Positions 21,846-34,191 of a stretch of 64,000 nt of DNA are shown in pieces (within the stretch, counting starts at the first letter, position 1; every line of letters starts with the position of its first letter). The notes beneath the pieces are model-generated. The model saw nothing but the letters and a program-made list of their open reading frames with translations. It was not told the origin of the DNA and did no database searches. Both the position numbers and the translations under genes were made by a program. The stretch comes from Jaapia argillacea MUCL 33604 (lineage: Eukaryota; Basidiomycota; Agaricomycetes; Jaapiales; Jaapiaceae). The stretch lies in the NCBI GenBank assembly GCA_000697665.1, contig KL197717.1:1021950-1085949 (forward strand). Reading direction: 5' to 3'.

Positions 21846-22647
21846 AGCACGAGCTGGAGGTAATTAGGATCTTATATTTTCTATACGTAGTCTTGAAGCT
21901 GTAAGGGGGTACAAGATCACATGTACCGCCCGTGGAAGCTTCCCGTTTGAGTTGTGCCGATATATTCCCTGTTCCATCTAAAGCTGACTGGGGACGAAAA
22001 GCACAGCATAAAAGCCATGGTTGAGGAGTGTGATCAAGTGGTGGTGACACGAGACGTTTGGGCAAAGAAAAGTTCCTTGACAGGTAGCGATGGCAGGTCG
22101 ATCCATGCGCAAGATCGAGACGAGAGCAAGCCGAGGGAGTGGTTCTGGCAGGCGCAGTCTTGAACCATCATCTCCAAATGCAGCTTGTAGTCATATAAGT
22201 TAACAGAGGAGATCCATCGTCGTTCAAGTTGTAGCAAGTCCTGGAGTGGACCTGACTCGGAGTGAACAGAATTGTGCAAAGAAACGTGGGAATTTGGACT
22301 ACGGTGCCAACAAAGTTTCCAAACTTCATGATACAGTATCTTCAACCTTGAGATTATCTTGTCGATTCTTGCAGCTCTCTGCACCAACAGCGTTTGAATT
22401 ACGAGACCAGAGCGGTCAGGCTTGTCACCACAAATATTCCTAGAGCTCGTTCGCGATATACAGGTCCGGTGACAGTCTGCAACTTGGCAGCGAAGATCTT
22501 ATGAGTGATTGTCACGGTTGAATCGCCGTCAAGCATTCCTCAGACCACTGTCTTATTCCTAGACTCCAACAAGACTACCGAGGATCTCTCGTGAAATCTG
22601 TCCCTCTTCCTGCGATTCATCCCTGCCTGTCAATACAAGACGCCCAT
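21846..22647. other. Intergenic region upstream of the RMD1-like gene
   Basis: Between two divergently transcribed genes. No open frame with recognisable content and no repeat were seen; it should hold both promoters. Confidence 0.4.
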
Positions 22648-24814
22648 ATGTCTCGTCCAATACCAACGCGTTCACCCTCCACACCTCTCCCAACCGCCCC
22701 TCGTCTGAACCGTACTCGCTCCGCCCGAGTACCCGTCCCCGCAGTAACCAAAGCCCGTACACCAACAACGACCACACCCCGCCGCGGCTCCATCTCCGGT
22801 CTAACCTCCGTAACCGGTACCCAAAAAGCCCAACGTACCTCCAAAACATCCCAAAAACTCGTCGTCCTACCCTCTGCCCCCCAAACCCGTCCCCTCCCTC
22901 AAGACGACTACGATGGTGATGTACTGGGATATGAAACTGATGCTGGGTACATCGTTAGGGATTATAAGAATGAGGGGGAGAGGATGAGTAAGGAACAGAG
23001 GAAGAAGAAGGGGTTTAAGAGGATTACTGCGTATTGTGTTTGTGAGGGTTTGAAGATGAAGCTTTTGGCTAGTTTTTTGAAGAGGGAGCATAACGTGCTT
23101 CCGAGAGTATTTGATGAAGCCATGTATGTCGTGAGTAGTTTTGGTATTATGTTTTCTTTGATTTCGTTAACCATGTGTCCGATGGTTGGTAGATGTACCA
23201 CCTCCCACTCCTACCGGGCTACGGACCGAATTCAAACATCCGTTCCTCAGCAATAGCCAAATCACCAGGAGGTACCAACACCATTTTCGTTCCCGTATCC
23301 GAAGCAGAAGTGGAAGACAACGGATACGTCAGCTCGTACTTTCCCAACACCTCTGCACCCGTAACGAGCGAGGAAGGCAGGGGACCAGAAGGCGGATACT
23401 TTTCATCCTCATCCTCTCCCGAGGTCGCTCGTGCCCCCCACCCTCCTACTCGCGTTACGGACTTTGCCTTGCCGCAATCTCGTTCTGGAACTGATGGTGA
23501 ACGTGAGCAGGATGAGGAACGAGAACGAGAGCGGGGACAGGACATGACGACGGATGGTGAGACTGAAGGAGAAGCTGAGATCGAGACTACTGGGAGGAGA
23601 ACGCCAAGACCTGGACATCGGAGTCCACAATCAGCACCTCCGAAAACAGGCTCACATTCTTTCGGTAACAGACCTTCGTTAATAAACGAGAATATCGCAG
23701 AAGCGATCTTCTTTGCTTATGGCGTCGTCGTTTTCTTTGGGTTGGAGGAAGGTCAAGAAATGAGTATTTTAGAGGATATTGAGAATGCGGGGGTTATGAA
23801 GGGGAAGTTTGGGGAGGATGATTGGGAGGTTGAGGAATTTCATTATGTCGTACGTTCCTCTCACCTCTTCGCGGGTTACCTCTTGTTAAGGCTAACGCTT
23901 CCATTAGCACGACCCAGATATCTTGTATCCCCGAATATACAACGATTTTTTCAGTACGCCCCTTCCCTCCCTATCCTCCCATTCTCCATAACCCTAACCC
24001 CCCACCTTCAAAGCATTCAAACACCCCTCCCACTTCCTAACCCTCTCAGTCTCACACGCCCTAGCCCAATCAACCCTCCTAGCGCACTACGAAACCCTAA
24101 CAACCCGAACACTCTCCGCCCCCCGCACACTCTCCATACCCAAACAACTAGCCCTTCACGGTTCACTCCAACTCAAACGCACCGAAGCACTAAAATTGAC
24201 TGGGCGGTTGTTTAAGTTGAGGAGAGATGTGAATTTGGTGGGGAATGTGTTGGATGTGCCTGAGTTGTTTTGGGATGGGGTTGGGGAGGGTGGAGGGGAG
24301 GGGATGAGAGGGTTGTATGATGCTGTTAGGGGGTATATGGAATTGGGGGGGAGGGTGGGGGTTTTGAATGAGAAGTTGGGAGTGGCGAGTGATTTGGTGT
24401 GTGGTTTTTCTTTTTTGGGGGGAGTGGGAGTGGGGCTGATTGGGGTTTTAGTTGGATGCGATTCATGATCATTTGAATAATTCTGCTATGGAGCGTATAA
24501 CGTGGATTATCATCTGGTACGTATCGACCGCGCTCTATACCCCTCCTCAGCCTGCTCACCATTCCCTTCTTGAATTGATAGGTTGATCGTGGTAGCTTGT
24601 CTTGTTGAGTTGGTATGTCTACTCACGTATCATAGTCTCTTCTTCCCTCAGTCTAACAATCGTCTCTGTCACACAGGGTGAAGTCATTGCGAGACTTGTC
24701 GTTCATGCCACGATGGGTGGGAAAGCGGCGAGGCGTTTGGTCCCGACGATTCAAGAGTTGGTGCCGCTTTCGAGAGAGGAAGCTCTGAGGACTTTGGAGA
24801 GGATGATGAAGTAG
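22648..24814 (+). CDS. RMD1: RMD1/Sif2-like DUF155 protein
   Basis: Exons 22648-23130, 23193-23849, 23908-23953, 24014-24396, 24452-24516, 24582-24612 and 24677-24814 give 600 residues. The N-terminal 90 residues are Ser/Thr/Pro/Arg-rich and probably disordered. Then RITAYCVCEGLKMKLLASF and YHLPLLPGYG, an acidic insertion, and the DUF155 core: ENIAEAIFFAYGVVVFFGL, EVEEFHYV, DPDILYPRIYNDFF, SHALAQSTLLAHYE, and a helical hairpin ending in the membrane segment WIIIWLIVVACLVEL. This is the order in yeast Rmd1 and fission-yeast Sif2, relatives of the mitochondrial RMND1. Rmd1 is needed for meiotic nuclear division in yeast; its biochemical role is unresolved. The tail after the membrane segment is longer than usual. 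Confidence 0.88.
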
Positions 24815-25178
24815 TGGTTGGGATTTACCCTTTGCTTCGTAGCTTTTGCGTCGATCCAGAGATCTCGCTGCTCACACCACGCCGTTATTGAGATCAGATT
24901 ACGGTTGCTTATGATATGAGGGCATCCTTATAACCCCAACCCCATCACTCTCTGCTTCATGTGGCGCGTTGGTGAACGGAGCTACTAAAGGCTTGCGAAG
25001 ACACCTCGACTCTCTGGAATCACAAGTTCCTCGCAGCAACCGACTTTCATTCCACAGTTTAACAAGTAGATTGACATGATGACATTAGTGGAAAGCAGAG
25101 TAGTGATTTCGCATTGTATGCTTGTCCCAACGAACGATCTAGTTGGCAAGTCCCTTGGAGCCCTAGGTAAGGAATGAT
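24815..25178. other. Convergent intergenic region RMD1 / MIX17
   Basis: 3' flanks of two convergent genes; nothing else recognised. Confidence 0.4.
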
Positions 25179-25826
25179 TTAGTATGGTCGCGCCGCAGCT
25201 TGGCACTAAATAAGGTGAAGTTATGAGTGACGCGAAGCGACGGGAGAGCGGGCTACACGTACGGCCTTGAGCTGCTCGAGGTACCAGTTGCAGGCACTGA
25301 TATCGTTTGTCTCAAGACACTTTGTGAACTCTACACGTGGAACCATCTAATCAGCCTCAAATAGAAACATGACAAAGACGCGAAGCCTCACCCTTAGCCT
25401 GGAATTCACAGCTAAGTCCACCCTGTTGAGCAGGTTGCTGCGCGACGGCCTGCTGATTCAAAGCCTGAGGTGAAGGTTCCTCACTAGCCCTCGCCGAGCT
25501 ACCACCGAAAAGCATGCTTGAAATTCCATGACCAATGGTAGAGCCAACCGCGACCGAGCCAGCTGTCGCAGCCATTTGAGCGAGCATACCGGGTCCACTT
25601 GATTGAGCTGCTTGGGGAGGGACTGGGGGTGCGTGAGCGGCATTTGGTGGTGGGTGGGAGGCGTATTGGGAGGATGGGGGTGCTGCTGCTGTTGCTGCGC
25701 CTCTGGATTGGGTGTGGGAGGCAGCGGCGGGGGCGGGGCGAGCGGCGGGTCGGGAGCGGGATTGGCGCTGGAGGGTAAGTTAGTGCGTGGATGCAGGTAA
25801 GAAGTTGGTGGGGAACGTACGGCCAT
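25179..25826 (-). CDS. MIX17: Twin CX9C mitochondrial protein, MIX17/CHCHD2-CHCHD10 family
   Basis: Exons 25826-25821 (ATG GCC only), 25767-25392, 25330-25263 and 25205-25179 give 158 residues. It begins MARQSRSRPAARPAPAAASH, as family members do, followed by an Ala/Pro/Gln-rich stretch, the glycine-rich hydrophobic segment GSVAVGSTIGHGISSMLFGG and the CHCH domain. Its two CX9C pairs are CEFQAKEFTKC and CNWYLEQLKAC. The last Cys is the first codon of the 27-nt final exon; reading through that intron would lose the disulphide. Proteins of this family are imported into the intermembrane space by Mia40 and act at MICOS and respiratory complexes. The gene is head to head with mL45, another mitochondrial gene. 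All introns are GT-AG and keep phase. Confidence 0.93.
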
Positions 25827-26161
25827 GGCTAGCAGAAAGGATGAAGACTGGTTACAGCGAAGAGAGCGTTTGAGGGTAAAGTCGGTCAGCGAGGTTCACG
25901 AACTTGAAGGAAAGAATTTAACCGACGGGCCTTGCCGATCGACGTACGCGTTTTCGGCGCACGTGCGAAATGTAAGCCTTTTCTGTACATTTTACACTCC
26001 CGATGTCAAATTCGTTGCATTTCCGAATTGTCATGTCCGTCGAATCAAAAAATGAGAATTTAGACTTGTAATTTTTGGTGGTTCCGGTTCTTGCTCGAAT
26101 ATTCCGTTTCAGCAACTTTTTTGCTTGCCGTTCGTTCGACGTGTGCGCTTTTTTGTTGCCG
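25827..26161. promoter_or_regulatory. Shared divergent promoter, MIX17 / MRPL45
   Basis: 335 bp separate the two start codons. It must contain both promoters and 5' leaders. Both products are mitochondrial, so a shared regulatory element is plausible. Candidate short palindromes are gccgatcgacgtacg (25,933) and ttcgttcgac (26,131); none is a site I can assign. Confidence 0.5.
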
Positions 26162-28229
26162 ATGAGCTGCAGCAGAGCGTCGCAAAGATGTCTTGAGCAT
26201 CTTGTTTCACGGCCGACCAGGTCTGCGCTTCTCGGCGGCGTATCCCAATCCAAGTTTTCTGGCTTTCTATTACTGTCGCGACATCCCTCCGCGTCCGTTC
26301 CGGCTCTTGGTGCTACTGGTTTGCTTTCCCGAGGTCCATTATGGAGTCGGGGATATGCGTCGAGCGTGTCAGACCGTGCTCCGAGTCCGACAGCACGTAA
26401 AACAAAAGCTAGCGCCCCGTCTTCCACCCCCAAATCAAAGAAGGCTACTCCGACTCCTCCCAAGGCAGCTTCAACCCCTCCTCCCCCTACACCCACAGTC
26501 AAATCACCGAAATCTCCTATCACTCATCTCCTGTCCAAAGTGAAACCCTATATCAACCATCCGAAGCAAACAGTTAAACCGACACCCATACCTGCTGGTC
26601 ATAAACCCCCTCATACCTCTCCTTCTTCTCCTGCCGCTCCATCGGCTCCTCTGGTACTAGAGCATGTCGAACCTCCACCCAAGGAAAAGCTCAGGAAGAA
26701 TCACATGACGTCCACGAGAGCACCAGCGACGGATGTTGAGGGTCAATTGAGGGAGGTCGAACAGTTGATGGCGCTGTCTTCGACTGGCGGTGGGTTTGAC
26801 CCGTGGGCTCATCCTTCGCAACTACTGGGTGAGTAGACATTCAGGTTATCGGTGTACCGCACTGAATTATAATATCTTTTTTCTGCAGATGTGTATATCC
26901 CAGTTCCGTACTCTGAGCGGAGTGATGCAACTTGGAAAGATCACTGGAATGCGTTCATGAGAGCTCAAGGAAATAAGTGGAGGAACATGTTCTCGTATGT
27001 ATCCCTTCTTAGTCTCCAACCTTTAATTTGACTTTCTTGTTTCGTCAAACCCAAGTTTATACCGACTTGCGAAAGAGAATGGTATTCCGAACCAGAATAT
27101 CACCAAATACTGGTCGAGACAATTATTCAAAACGACTAGTACCGAACCGGACGCTTGGTCGGCGCCTTTCAGACAAATCGCGTTGGATTCTTACAAACAA
27201 GTCGGGGAGGCTTTAGCAAAGTGAGTCTCTCACATGTTATATAAATTGCCTAGCGCGAGTAGCCTGCGTGCAGGGTCATCTCGGTTGGATTATGATTACC
27301 GGTTTGATCGAAATTCGAGATGCCTCAAGCGTGTTTTTGCATTAAATCTGAGATCCCTAGTTCATGACTTACTTTTCTGTGGCTGTTTACAGGGGAGACG
27401 AAAAGACGCTGAAACGGTTGACTGGGTATTCTTATCAAGACCATGTACTCAAGTTGGTTAGGAAACGTGATCCTAAACATCCAAGGGTCATTCAGTGGGA
27501 ATTCAAAGGGGAGAAGAAACCTTGTCAGGTATGTATGTCTTGGATCGTCTCGGCCCTGAAAATCCTTTGTTATTGGATACTCCACACTTCATTTCTTGAT
27601 GATTTGAGTGGCCGGTTCCCCAAAGTGTTATTCCCATTGCCGGCGATTTGTTTCACATACATTCGATGCTATATCGACCGCTCGCCCTGAAAATCCTTTG
27701 TTATTGGATACCCCATCTTCATTCCTTGACGTTTTGAGTACCCGGTTTGCAAAGCCTTAACTCCCCATTGCCGGCGATTTGTTTTTCATAGCATTCGATG
27801 AACTTGTCGATCGTTGTAGCTTGTGCTGAACTTGGTTTTTTGTTGTGGTAGGTGTTGAGTCTGCGGGTGGAGCAAGGTCATATGGGGAAGGATGAAGTGA
27901 AGATTGGGAATAAGTATATGGTGCAAGCCTTAGTCAAATTCGACACCATCCAAGTAAGCTCTCTTCCCCCTCCCCCTCCCCCTCCCCCTCGCACCTTCAT
28001 CTCACCTCATTCGCTTTAGACCCTCCAAACCTTCACCCGAGACGGAACCCTCCTAACCTCCTCCGGCCAAATCTCCCTCGACCAAAAAGCGGCTCCACGT
28101 CCTCGAAACGTGGTGGAGTATATGGTGTTTGAGAAGAAGATGTGGTATGATACGCCTTGGATTATTAGGGATCAGATTTATCCTGGGGTGGAGGTTAGGT
28201 TGAAGAGTGCTGATGAGATGATGGAGTAG
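26162..28229 (+). CDS. MRPL45: Mitochondrial large-subunit ribosomal protein mL45 (Tim44-like fold)
   Basis: Exons 26162-26828, 26889-26994, 27056-27220, 27393-27528, 27852-27953 and 28020-28229 give 461 residues. The N-terminus is a basic presequence (MSCSRASQRCLEHLVSRP ... RGYASS) followed by a long Pro/Lys/Ser-rich linker. The conserved part has KYWSRQLFKTTSTEPDAW, GDEKTLKRLTGYSY, VLSLRVEQGHMG, YMVQALVKFDTIQTLQTF and VVEYMVFEKKMWYDTPWIIRDQI, which is the Tim44/mL45 domain (Q..V.f.t.Q.l......vvEY.VFEk). mL45 sits at the exit of the mitochondrial ribosome tunnel and helps dock it to the inner membrane; yeast Mba1 is the distant relative. Intron 4 (27529-27851) is enlarged by an internal tandem duplication; intron 5 starts with a ctccccctcccc microsatellite. 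Confidence 0.88.
27554..27813. repeat. 131-bp tandem duplication within an mL45 intron
   Basis: Two diverged copies: 27554-27684 and 27685-27813, both starting CCCTGAAAATCCTTTG and sharing CCCATTGCCGGCGATTTG and CATTCGATG. Differences are scattered, so the duplication is not recent. It accounts for the size of intron 4 (323 nt against about 60 for its neighbours). Confidence 0.85.
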
Positions 28230-28330
28230 GGTGGGGGAGTGGAGTTGGGGATGGGGAGGGGGTTGGAGGTGGGATGGAGAGGGGGTGGAGGGGAATGTGG
28301 GGCTGGGGTGGGTGGAGGTGGATGTGGCTG

Positions 28331-28402
28331 GGTGGGCGATGGGTGTTGGGCGATTGGTGGTGGGCGATTGGTGGTGGGCGATGACTGGTGGGCGATGGGC
28401 GA
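28331..28402. repeat. Minisatellite, unit GGTGGGCGAT
   Basis: About five imperfect repeats of ggtgggcgat / gggtgttgggcgat in the 3' flank of MRPL45, embedded in a strongly G-rich strand (28,230-28,400). Confidence 0.7.
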
Positions 28403-29476
28403 AGGGTGTTCGCACGGTCTGTACACGGGAGTTGGCACTACTTACTGAGGAATCAGATTGGCTAGAGACCAGCAATGGGTCCACAATGATTTTGGCGCTG
28501 TGAACTATGTTGACCTTTACGGTAGTAATGGGAGTACTTCTTTGGGACTCGAGGGCGTGGACTCATCTTAGGATATTGAAGGTCGACAGCTAGCAGCCTG
28601 GACAGAATGTGCGCCCATAAGTAAGCTCAAACGCGCTTTAAGCTGGCTGTGTGCACTGTCCTATTTCTGCGGACATCCCCTTTGTTCGTTTTCAACCCTT
28701 TCCAACCGCGCTACTGCAGGCTGCACATGCAACCGTCCCTACTTGCATCTTCCAAGGGCAGTGCTACTTTCGTCTGTCCAACCACTACCACTAGGGCCGG
28801 TTACACATGTAAGTCCAAGCTGCTACTGTCGTCTGCCCAACTGTTCCCTTCTGTTCCGCGGTCTCCTCGTTGGCGCCGATGTCCTCACCGAGCAAGTGCT
28901 GGCATGCCGGCAATCCCATCATATTCATGATTTCCTGTCTCGCTGCACTGGCACATGGTCACGCTAATGTTACAAACCACGAGACGCTCGTACGTCCGGC
29001 GGCCTGAAAATGGATCGTCTCCATTCCAAAGCTGGTTCCAGACTCCAGAGGTAAGTAGCTAGCTCCACGAGGTGGATGCATGTTGATGGTTGGCGCCCAA
29101 ACCTTGAATGGTTATCATTGGGTTTGTTGCTTATCACCCTTATTTTGCCATTGGCACAGTGAACACGAGACTTAGCTGATAATGGCCGTCAAACTTTAGG
29201 GTCGAAAAAACATGGTATCAAGACTCAAGTGTAGTGGCACCACCCTTGGAGTCCCATGTGGCCGCTCTTCCATTACCCTTGATGGATACTTCCGACATTA
29301 CAACTTGAACGTTGCTTGAAGTTGAAGGGCGATTCGACACCCCGATTCAACGAATTTTCATCTCCGACAATATGAACCCTGGACTTCCGTGGATTTACCA
29401 CATTGTCTGGGGCATGCTCGCATCCTTCTTTAAAAGGGTTCAAGCAAAACCCTTGGTTGCCATCAACGCCCATACA
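28403..29476. other. Intergenic region upstream of NLR gene 1
   Basis: No gene supported. In-frame codons extend upstream of the chosen NLR start (to 29,312, including an ATG at 29,372), so the true start could lie here. Confidence 0.4.
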
Positions 29477-32400
29477 ATGTCTCAACCTAAAGTACTTCGA
29501 AAAACCAGACCGCATATGCCAGAAGAACAGCAGGTACAGATTCAGGCGTACACCCAGCTCCGGGAGGCCCTTTGGCATCTCCGACGCTCTGCCGAGGAGC
29601 ACAAGATCGAAGATCTCCCTGACACGGTGTGGGACCTTTATGTGGTAGCCGAGAAAATCCAGGTGAGTGACGTGTGTTTGCTTGGTGTATATATGCATAA
29701 TGACTTTGCTAATGCCCTAGATCACACTACAAGCTGGCAAGAATGCCCTTAAACTATCAGAATTCATCAAGGAATGGACCGCGAAAATTGGGGAAAGTAG
29801 AGGACGGCCCACCTTCGACTACATTCGAGGGCGGGTTTTTCATTTGTACCAGTAAGTTCACCGTTCGTTCTGGAGGATCTTACTTAATCTCTACTCAGAG
29901 CATGGGAAAAAGTGCTTTTGGATTTGCGCAAATTCTGGTTTCGAAACTTGGCTTTGAGGGCAATAGGTCGCGAAGAACAAGTAGAAGCTCCTCCCAAATA
30001 CAGAGATGCGATTGACTGGTCAATTCACAGCTTTGTCGTGAGTTATCTGTATCAATTGAGGTCTTCTGCCTCACCTAACAATCATCTTCGCTAGGTTGAA
30101 GGAGGTCTTAGATTGGAGTTCGAAGCCGAAGTGATTAAACCCTATGTATCCCTTGTATTCGGCTCATCTTGGCCTAGGAGCTTTTCTCGGAATGCACAAA
30201 GAGGACTTCATCAGTATTGGATATCGTAAACATCGAGGAGGATTCCATGAAGGTCTGTGCGAATCATACTCTTGGCGTCCGCTTCTGATGAATTCCTGCA
30301 ATATTCCAGGTACTCCCCCTCATCACCAACTCCTATGGTACGCATATCCTTTTGTTACGCACAAGGAGCTAATCCTCGAAGCATCAGACCAACCTCCCCG
30401 CGTGATCACCGCTCGCTACGATTATGGCGAGAAGCGATCATCATGTTTGAAGGGAACGAGGATAGAAATCCTCCACCAAGTGCGATCTTGGATAGATTGT
30501 CATGTTTCGCGCCCTCGAGGGGCATGCCAACATGGCGATCCCGCAGGCGGAGACGATGCTATGATATTTTGGATTAGTGGGATGGCAGGAACTGGAAAGA
30601 CGACCCTTGCATACACTGTCGCCGATGAATGCTACAGGTGGCAGCCTGACAGCGTTCTAGGAGCGACCTTTTTCTTCGACCGCCAGAGTGCTCAGTGTCG
30701 CAGTGTCACAATGCTGTTCAACACAATCGCGTACCAGCTTGGAACGTTCCACCCTCCCTTCCGATCAGCCATCTCAGTCATATTACAGTCGGACCCTACC
30801 ATCGTCTGCAAAAGTGTCACGACTCAGATTGAAGAACTGATCGTGAAGCCTCTGGATCGGCTTAGGGATGCCATGCCTCCTTGCGTCATCGTTCTAGATG
30901 CTCTCGACGAGTGCAGTGATTCGCGTGCTGTCGTCGAAATGTTATCAGCACTGGCTCGTAACCGCCGAAAGTTATGGCCATTGAAGTTCCTCATCACAGG
31001 TCGTCCTCTTCCCGATATTACAGCATCTTTCGCGTCGTCCTCGCTGCGGGAAGTCACACAGTCACTTTCCCTCCACGATCTCAGCTTTGATATCGCCACA
31101 AGAGACACCAGGAAGTACCTGTCTGAGAATCTCAAGCAGGTCAAGATTCAGCACCGGATCACCGACTTGTGGCCATCGGACGCGGATCTGGATAAGCTCG
31201 CGCGTCTGTCTCAGGGCCATTTCGCGTTTGCCGCAGCCGTCGTGAATCACCTCGGTGGCAGCGGAGCAGTCGACCCCATCTTGCGGCTTCAAGAAATCCT
31301 CGCGCCGTTGGGACATCCGGAAAGCCCTAGGGCATATCGTCTTGAAGATCTCGACACTCTCTATTCCGATGTTGTTCGCAGCGTCTTCTCCGAGAGTGCC
31401 ACAGGTCGCTTGAAGACGGTTCTCGGAACCCTCGCGATTCTGCAGAGATCCCTTCCCGCCAATGAACTGGAGCTATTGTTGGATCTTCCATCCGATACTG
31501 TTCGAACGACCTTAAAGCTGTTTTCATCAGTTGTTTTGGTTCCCGAGTGGCTTGAACGGGACATCCTTCTCATCCATCCGACCTTCGCCGACTTCCTATT
31601 AGATCCCCCTCGCACCACCCCTGCAGGCATTGTTTTTGACGCTCCACCCCAACACACGCTTGCCTTACGTGGTTGTCTACGGATATTGCTTAAACTCGAG
31701 CGCTCCGCATACGTACAGGAACATTCTTGGCACAGCCGACGGCCAAATCGCGATTACGATTTCTCAAAGCTTCCTCCCATACAGACCGTGGATACTGTTC
31801 CGCTACATGTTCAGTACGCTTCGCGTTATTGGGCTGTCCATCTGTCGAAAGGCCTAATTTGTGACGAGGTGCTGGAGTCGTTAGCAGACTTCTCTATGAG
31901 CCACTTGCTTGCTTGGCTGGAGGTGTGCTCACGTCTCGGCGAGCAATATTTGCGCGAAGGGATTGAAACCCTGAACATGGCAAGATGTGCATTGTCCCAG
32001 GTACGTCCAATTTCCGTGATCAAGTTCAGCGTACTCAGTTTCGGCTCAGATCCCGTGTGACCTTGCCGCTGAGATAGTCCCGATGCTGTCTGATTGCGAG
32101 CGGCTCGTACTTGCCTTTCTTCCCGCGATTAGTGCCGACCCTCTCCAAGTCTACCACTCCGCACTACCCTTCGCCCCTACAGAAAGTGTCATCCGAAAGA
32201 ACTATCGCTCTCAGCTGCGGGGCTCAGTCTGGGTGCGACATGGAGTTGAGAAGAGTTGGACGTCGTGCCTGAAATTGATGGAGGGTCACGACTCGACTGT
32301 CACTTCGTTGGCACTCTCTCCAGATGGTTCCCGAATCATCTCTGGGTCGCTGCGGGATGTACGATTGTGGAACGTATCGACAGGTAGCATCATTCAAACC

Positions 32401-34191
32401 TTCACAGGAATTGCGCCAGTCGCTTTCTCTCCCAATGGCGATCGCGTTCTGCTCTTTACACTCGGTAACGAAGCTCAAATATGGCATGCTACCGGTGGCG
32501 CACATATCTGTTCATTCGGAGATTTTGCTTCTCGTGTTCAATCATCGAGCGTCTCGTCAACCGGCACATACGCCATCTTTGGATGCGCGGACGGGACCGT
32601 CCAAGTCTGGAACACGAGATCTTTGTGGGATTCGTCCAGATGCGCTCATCTCAGGTCGCTTCGAGGTCAATCCGATCCAGTTAGCTGCGTCGCTATTTCC
32701 CCAGACGAGCGATACATCGCCACGGGGTCCAATGACCAGACTGTTCGACTATGGGAAACCTCTGGTCCGTCAGATCTGCCCCTCCGCTCTTTCCAAGGGC
32801 ACTCTCGCCTGGTTTCATCTGTTGCGTTCTCGCCAGATGGCGCTCAGATCGTTTCGGGATCTTGGGACTCTACTTTGCGCTTGTGGGACGTCACCACGGG
32901 TACTCAAGTGCGAGTGTTGAAAGGTCATTCCAGCGAAGTCAACTCAGTCGCATTTAGTTTCCACGGCACACATATTTTATCCGCCTCTTCTGACCAAACC
33001 GTCCAAGTCTGGAACGCAACCAAGGGGTCCGTTTTACGCAGACACACCGGCCACACTGCTGGAGCTACAGTCGTCGTGTCTTCTTTTGATGGTTCCCGAC
33101 TTGCCTCCGGATCTGTCGACTGCTCCGTCCGACTTTGGGATTCGGCGAAACCACTATCAAGGGAGCCGGAACGCGACGTTGTTTACTCTGTTGCTCTTTC
33201 AACGGACAGGACAAGAATTGCATCTGGCTTCAGAAATTCTCGCACTGCCATGGTGTGGGATACGAGCAGTTTTGAGTGTGTCCAAGTTTTAGGGGGGCAT
33301 ACTGGTGCTGTGAATGCCATCGCGTTCTCTGGGGATGGTGATCACATCGCGACTGGTTCTTTCGACAATTCTATTCGACTGTGGAACTTGAAGAGAGGCG
33401 GCTTCCGACGAGCGTTTACGGGCCACGAGGATTGCGTCAGTGCAATCAGCTTTTCTCCTGGTGGTGATCTCATCCTGTCGGGATCCTGGGACCATAGCGT
33501 TCGATTGTGGAATCGACGTTCCGGTCAGCAAGTCCGGTCGTTCGAAGGTCACTCTGGACACGTGACTGCAGTCGCATTTGCACCAGATGGGACGCGATTC
33601 GCTTCGGGTTCCGATGACCACACAGTCCGAATCTGGGATTGTAGCGGTGTACAGTTGTGCCTTTTCAAAGCCTCTAACTCTGTCCTCTCAGTCTCCTTTA
33701 CTCCCGACAGTACTTCTGTCACCTCCACGCATGGTAACGGCACCCTCAGCCTTTGGAATATCAACACGGAGCCTTCAAAATCATCACACAACTTACGCCC
33801 CACCTACAGTTTCCCTATCCAGAACCACAAAAACGGACCTTATTCTGCCGCTTTATCGCAGTCCCTCCGTGGGGTAGAAATTGGCACCACGGCTAGTTTT
33901 CACCGGATTCTACTCTCAGACCAGACCGGGATGCACTCAGGAAACACCTATCACTCCGGCGTGGTCGACCTACCCCACCTTTCCTTGCCTGTTTTCTCTC
34001 TGGAAGGAGGTTGGTTATTCTCAACTTCCGATGTAGGAAGACAGCGAGTGTGTTGGTTACCAGTCGATTATCGACACCTCAAAGCTTCCATCGGGGGAAC
34101 CGTCATATTGGGCCACGGTCTAGGTGGTATGGCAGTACTGGATACAACTATGATTCCTGTGGACGACATGTGTGACTCATCTTACTGGTGA
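29477..34191 (+). CDS. NLR-like STAND protein: helical N-terminus, NACHT, 12 WD40 repeats (NLR-1)
   Basis: Exons 29477-29662, 29721-29851, 29899-30037, 30095-30145, 30202-30252, 30310-30337, 30388-32000 and 32074-34191 give 1438 residues; the start is uncertain (ATG at 29372 is also in frame). Residues 1-195 are helical and at the place of the N-terminal domain of NLR-2. NACHT follows: Walker A GMAGTGKTT (about 260-268), Walker B CVIVLDALDEC, and LKFLITGRP. The C-terminal half has about 12 WD40 repeats (for example GHSRLVSSVAFSPDGAQIVS, SWDSTLRLWDV). Fungal STAND proteins of this layout are ligand-sensing switches: WD40 repeats bind a cue, NACHT oligomerises, and the N-terminal domain acts, often in cell death or allorecognition. 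Several repeats are alike, as expected for fast-evolving sensors. Convergent with NLR-2. Confidence 0.85.

Noticed and set aside
11905-22000. Psilocybin-type biosynthetic cluster
   Set aside because: Only the PsiD-like step has a counterpart; no methyltransferase, kinase, P450 or transporter gene is present in the window.
23985-24005. aaccctaaccccccacc, telomere-like repeat
   Set aside because: Single short run inside an RMD1 intron, at the place of the branch point and pyrimidine tract; not an interstitial telomere.
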